Shown one piece after another: positions 16,673-20,010 of a stretch of 20,010 bases of DNA. A model generated the notes under the pieces. It was not told where the DNA came from. It ran no database searches and saw nothing but the letters and a program-made list of their open reading frames with translations. How positions within the stretch are numbered: the first letter of the stretch is position 1; each line of letters starts with the position of its first letter. The translations under genes and the position numbers were made by a program. Source of the stretch: Acetobacterium sp. (GTDB taxonomy: Bacteria > Bacillota > Clostridia > Eubacteriales > Eubacteriaceae); NCBI GenBank assembly GCA_022013395.1, contig JAKLQL010000247.1, forward strand, positions 1 through 20,010, in the 5' to 3' direction.

Positions 16673-19348
16673 ATGAACGAAAATCAAAAACCGATTTTAG
16701 AACCGAAAACCGAACCTGTTATTGGAGCTGCCCAGGAAATTGTTGCCCATCCGGCTGAACGCATTCCGGCTAGCGCTCACCACAAATCGCGGATAACCAC
16801 AAAACTGCTGCTGTTTACTGTTTCGCTAATTGTATTGGCGGTGTTATCTCTAGGGATTATTACCATCAATCTGAGCGCATCAGCGTTAACAAACCCGGCC
16901 AATACCGATGTTATGGCTTCAATCACGAATCTGAGAAATCAGATCCTGTTAAGTTCAGTGGTTATTATCTTAATTGGCGGCATCGCTGCTTATGCCATGG
17001 CACAAAAGTTTGCCAAACCGATTATCAGGCTCAAAGCTGTGGCCGATCAGGTTGCAGTGGGCAAGGTTGATGTCGACATTGACATGACCACCGATGACGA
17101 AATTGGTGATTTAATGCGGTCGTTTGAAACCATGATTCAAAACAATATCAGCTTGGATGATGCGGCGCAGCGGATGGCTCAGGGTGATTTTGACGTTGCC
17201 ATCATTCCTCGATCCGAAGATGATGTGATCAGCTATTCAATGATTGCGGTGCTGAAAGAAATGAACAGAATTCATGATGCCATCGTAAAATTTGGCAATG
17301 CCGCTTCAGAAGGTCAACTTAACTATCGTGGTAACACCAATGAATACACCGGATCTTACAAAGATATGATTCTATCGTTAAACAATGTCATCAATACCTT
17401 TGTTAAACCCCTCAAGGTTGCCAATAAGGCCATTGAACGCATCGGCAACGGTGTGATTCCACCAAAAATCACCACTGAATATAAAGGTGATTTCAATGAT
17501 CTTAAAAGTAATATTAACGCCTGCATTGACGGCCTGGGTGCTTTAACTGAAACCGGGGAAGTCGTCCATCGCCTTTACATCAATGATTTTTCAGCCAAAG
17601 TGGAAGGGAACTATTTAGGTATCTATGGCGATCTGGCCGCATCGGTTAATAACATCCATGGGAAGCTCAACTATATTCATGCTATTGTCAATAATGTCTC
17701 CAATGGTGTAATGAGTGACTATGATGAGTTAATGACGACCGGAAAACGCTGTGACGAGGATGAGTTCATTCCCAGTCTGATTCAAATGATTGAAAACATC
17801 CATGCCCTGGTTAGCGAAGCCGATGAAATGACCCGGCTGGCGGTTGAAGGTGATCTCGATCATCGGGGCGACCCAGCCAAGTTCCGGGGCGACTATGCCA
17901 AAGTTGTTTCCGGGTTCAACCAGACTTTGGATGCAATTATCGAACCAATCCAGGCGACTTCGGTAGCTTTGGATGAACTGTCAAAAGGTAATTTGAACTT
18001 TATCATGGAAGGTGATTTTAAAGGACAGCATGGCAAAATTAAAGAAACCATGAACCGCACCATCAACTTCCTGAAAAATTATGTGACCGACATTACTGCT
18101 TTACTTAAACTGATTGGCGAAGGTGATCTCACGCAGGAAATCAAAGCCTATTATCATGGGGATTATAATGCCGCTAAACTGGTCATTAATAATATTACCA
18201 CCCATTTAAGTGAAGTGATGAAGGAAATTGATGATTCCTCCGAACAGGTTAATGCCGGTGCCATCCAAATCTCTGACGGCGGCCAGGCATTAGCCCAGGG
18301 GACAACCGAACAAGCCAGTTCCATCCAGGAACTTACCGCTTCGATTGAAGAGGTGGCCGCGGAAACCAAACGAAACGCCATGAATGCTAACGAGGCCAAC
18401 CAGAGGGCCCTTGAGGTTCGCAACAACGCCGAAGTGGGCAATTCACAAATGTCAAAAATGGTCTCGGCGATGGTCGAAATCAATGAAGCATCCAAAAATA
18501 TTTCTAAGATTATCAAGGTGATCGATGATATCGCCTTCCAGACCAATATTCTGGCTCTAAACGCTGCCGTCGAGGCCGCCCGGGCCGGACAGCATGGCAA
18601 AGGTTTTGCCGTAGTTGCCGAAGAAGTACGAACCCTGGCAGCCCGCAGTGCCGAAGCGGCTAAGGAAACCACGGGTCTGATCGAAGGCTCCATCGACAAG
18701 GTGGCGGTGGGCACCAAAATTGCCGATGAAACTGCCGAAAGTCTGGTTGAAATTTTGAATGAAATTGAAAAGGTGACCGGTCTGGTCGGCAACATTGCCC
18801 GGGCCTCCAATGATCAGGCTTCAGAGATCGCGCAAATTACGAAGGGCATCGAGCAGGTTTCTATAGTTGTTCAAACCAACTCGGCCACCGCCGAAGAAAG
18901 TGCCGCCTCCGCCGAAGAACTTTCAGGCCAAGCTGAAATGCTTAAACAGATGATTAGTACCTTCAAACTTAAAACCAAAAAGCAGGCCCGTACCGAGGAT
19001 GATAACAAAGCGCTTATTTTACTAAGTGAAATGGCAAAACAATCTCCTGTTATCACGATGGACTGGCAAACCCAGGTGGCTGCGATTGCTGATCAGGTGG
19101 CCAAAATGGGCTACCAGGATATCGCCGTGATGAACCTTGCCGGTCATGCCAAGTACATCAAAGGTAACGGCGAGTTTGATGCCTGGGGCGAATTCTGGTA
19201 TGAAGCTGGCTTCAAGGGCGAAACGGCCATTTCGGATGAGACGATTAGTAAAGTCACCAATGAAGCGGTTGTCTTTGACGTGGCGCCGATTAACAACAAT
19301 GGCCAGGTCGTTGGTTTGGTGGTGGGGAGACGGGTCCCAGCTCAATAG
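16673..19348 (+). CDS. Methyl-accepting chemotaxis protein with long HAMP array and C-terminal Cache-like domain
   Basis: Chemoreceptor of 891 aa. The ATG at 16673 is chosen because AAAGGGG precedes it by 5 nt; an in-frame GTG at 16622 has no comparable site. A 44-residue Pro/Glu-rich cytoplasmic tail precedes TM1 (about 45-67). The extracellular loop is only about 23 residues before TM2 (about 91-111), so no normal external sensor is present. HAMP and about eight further HAMP-like units, each near 45 residues, fill 112-517. The signalling hairpin (about 518-765) has the canonical tip starting at 617. An extra C-terminal domain (about 780-891) reads like a Cache half: [10 protein letters not shown], then [15 protein letters not shown], then [18 protein letters not shown]. 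It should be cytoplasmic. The DMDKY ending of the other two receptors is absent. It is probably a receptor sensing an internal or membrane-linked cue; the ligand is unknown. Confidence 0.93.
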   Translation: MNENQKPILEPKTEPVIGAAQEIVAHPAERIPASAHHKSRITTKLLLFTVSLIVLAVLSLGIITINLSASALTNPANTDVMASITNLRNQILLSSVVIILIGGIAAYAMAQKFAKPIIRLKAVADQVAVGKVDVDIDMTTDDEIGDLMRSFETMIQNNISLDDAAQRMAQGDFDVAIIPRSEDDVISYSMIAVLKEMNRIHDAIVKFGNAASEGQLNYRGNTNEYTGSYKDMILSLNNVINTFVKPLKVANKAIERIGNGVIPPKITTEYKGDFNDLKSNINACIDGLGALTETGEVVHRLYINDFSAKVEGNYLGIYGDLAASVNNIHGKLNYIHAIVNNVSNGVMSDYDELMTTGKRCDEDEFIPSLIQMIENIHALVSEADEMTRLAVEGDLDHRGDPAKFRGDYAKVVSGFNQTLDAIIEPIQATSVALDELSKGNLNFIMEGDFKGQHGKIKETMNRTINFLKNYVTDITALLKLIGEGDLTQEIKAYYHGDYNAAKLVINNITTHLSEVMKEIDDSSEQVNAGAIQISDGGQALAQGTTEQASSIQELTASIEEVAAETKRNAMNANEANQRALEVRNNAEVGNSQMSKMVSAMVEINEASKNISKIIKVIDDIAFQTNILALNAAVEAARAGQHGKGFAVVAEEVRTLAARSAEAAKETTGLIEGSIDKVAVGTKIADETAESLVEILNEIEKVTGLVGNIARASNDQASEIAQITKGIEQVSIVVQTNSATAEESAASAEELSGQAEMLKQMISTFKLKTKKQARTEDDNKALILLSEMAKQSPVITMDWQTQVAAIADQVAKMGYQDIAVMNLAGHAKYIKGNGEFDAWGEFWYEAGFKGETAISDETISKVTNEAVVFDVAPINNNGQVVGLVVGRRVPAQ

Positions 19349-19389
19349 CAAGCGGCCGGATTAAAACGAGACTAATAAATAACGCAACC

Positions 19390-19431
19390 ATCCTGAAGAC
19401 AATGACGGTTCATTGTCTTCAGGATTTTTTT
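19390..19431 (+). terminator. Intrinsic terminator after the third MCP gene
   Basis: A perfect 16-bp stem, ATCCTGAAGACAATGA / TCATTGTCTTCAGGAT, with a CGGT loop is followed by a T-run, 41 bp after the stop codon. The remaining gap up to 19547 shows no gene; a weak promoter-like sequence (TTGATT near 19463, TAAGAT 16 nt later) is the only other signal seen. Confidence 0.93.
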
Positions 19432-19547
19432 ATAAGTAAGTGTAACGGATTAAAACCCCGATTGATTGAAATATTTGTTATAATAAGATAATAGATTACA
19501 AATCCTGCTCAGGTTAATAAATAAGCCGGTCGACCACCAGATAAACT

Positions 19548-19594
19548 AAAAAAGACGATTAACAATCAAATTAGGCTGACTGTTAATCGTCTTT
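19548..19594 (-). terminator. Intrinsic terminator of the minus-strand gene
   Basis: The 14-bp perfect stem AAAGACGATTAACA / TGTTAATCGTCTTT encloses a 16-nt loop. Read on the minus strand it ends in six U residues (the AAAAAA at 19548-19553). It lies 57 bp downstream of the stop of the minus-strand gene. It may also work weakly in the + direction, where only four T follow the stem base. Confidence 0.85.
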
Positions 19595-19650
19595 TACATT
19601 AGGTGGACCAGATCATCGATCTGTTTTTCGGACAATCATCAGCAACCGCG

Positions 19651-20010
19651 CTACACCTGATAATCATAGCTAACGGTATCGCCATCATTGCCAATAAAGA
19701 CCACATAAGAGCCGGCTGTCACCGCAGTCCCATCCGGGCCGTTGGTCAGGCTGTCATAAACCGGTTCAAGCGATGGCGACAGCACCACCAGGCGGCCTTC
19801 AACCGGTTTGATAAAGCCGTCTTCAGGCAATTTTCGGGCCACATTCTGAGTGCCGATGGTGATTTTTTCACCGCTTTGCAGCAGTGGCACATCCGCCGTA
19901 TTGATCAGTTTAAAACTGCCGACCTGGAGCATCGTTTGCCCATGTTCAACAATGAGTTTAAAGCCCACAGTTTCCCGGGTGTATTTAAGGTTTGGTAGGG
20001 TCGTCCGTTC
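19651..20010 (-). CDS. Unrecognised protein, C-terminal part (5' end beyond the right edge)
   Basis: The frame is open to the window edge and ends with TAG, giving 119 visible residues that start ERTTLPNLKYTRETVGFK. An internal GTG at 19968 could be read as a start, but codons continue upstream without a stop and no ribosome site precedes it, so this is most likely the C-terminus of a longer protein. The visible part looks beta-strand rich, with alternating hydrophobic residues and several turns (LLQSGEKITIG, SLTNGPDGTAVTAGSYVVF). It has no membrane segment, catalytic motif or family I can name. The gene converges on the third MCP gene and has its own terminator. Confidence 0.7.
   Translation of the reverse strand, partial: ERTTLPNLKYTRETVGFKLIVEHGQTMLQVGSFKLINTADVPLLQSGEKITIGTQNVARKLPEDGFIKPVEGRLVVLSPSLEPVYDSLTNGPDGTAVTAGSYVVFIGNDGDTVSYDYQV

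Noticed and set aside
18163..18810. Long minus-strand open frame (215 codons) opposite the third MCP; similar ones lie opposite the other MCPs
   Set aside because: It mirrors the biased codons of the signalling domain, appears opposite all three paralogues, and has no ribosome site or recognisable protein.

Overview
The window looks like part of the chromosome of an anaerobic, motile, Gram-positive clostridial bacterium, most likely of the Acetobacterium/Eubacterium type. That is inferred from the Clostridial hydrophobic-W (ChW) repeats on exported proteins, the AGGAG-type ribosome binding sites, the BspA-type leucine-rich repeats and the style of the chemoreceptors. No rRNA, tRNA, CRISPR array, transposase or phage gene was seen.

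Left part (1-8527): two very large exported mosaic proteins lie in tandem on the + strand. The first (start cut off by the window edge) has GLUG repeats, an Ig-like segment, a beta-helix, MBG-like domains and three ChW repeats at its C-terminus. The second (1199 aa) has a signal peptide, three ChW repeats at its N-terminus, a FIVAR-like segment, a beta-helix containing a 54-bp tandem repeat, chitobiase-C-like, cadherin-like, fibronectin III-like and Big_2-like domains, and a BspA-type LRR tail. They look like cell-surface adhesion or binding proteins that share the ChW module at opposite ends. Neither shows a sortase anchor or SLH domain. An amidohydrolase gene (8548-9783) follows the second after 20 bp, with no visible terminator between them.

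Right part (10046-19348): three large methyl-accepting chemotaxis proteins (MCPs) lie in tandem on the + strand, each followed by its own intrinsic terminator. The first two are close paralogues: two membrane helices, a four-helix-bundle-type extracellular sensor, HAMP-like repeats, a cytoplasmic PAS domain with a cysteine cluster, more HAMP-like repeats, the signalling hairpin and a shared C-terminal DMDKY. The third is built differently. It has almost no extracellular domain, an uninterrupted array of about nine HAMP-like units, and a Cache-like sensor domain placed after the signalling hairpin at the C-terminus, where it should be cytoplasmic. This is the most unusual object in the window.

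The right edge holds the C-terminal part of an unrecognised minus-strand gene (19651-20010) and its terminator. The intergenic gaps carry several inverted and direct repeats that could be operators. The terminators before and after the first MCP gene are near-copies with the same loop.

Taken together, the region encodes environment-facing functions: surface attachment on the left and signal sensing for motility on the right. No direct pathway link between the two halves can be shown from the sequence. All domain assignments were made by eye, without profile searches.
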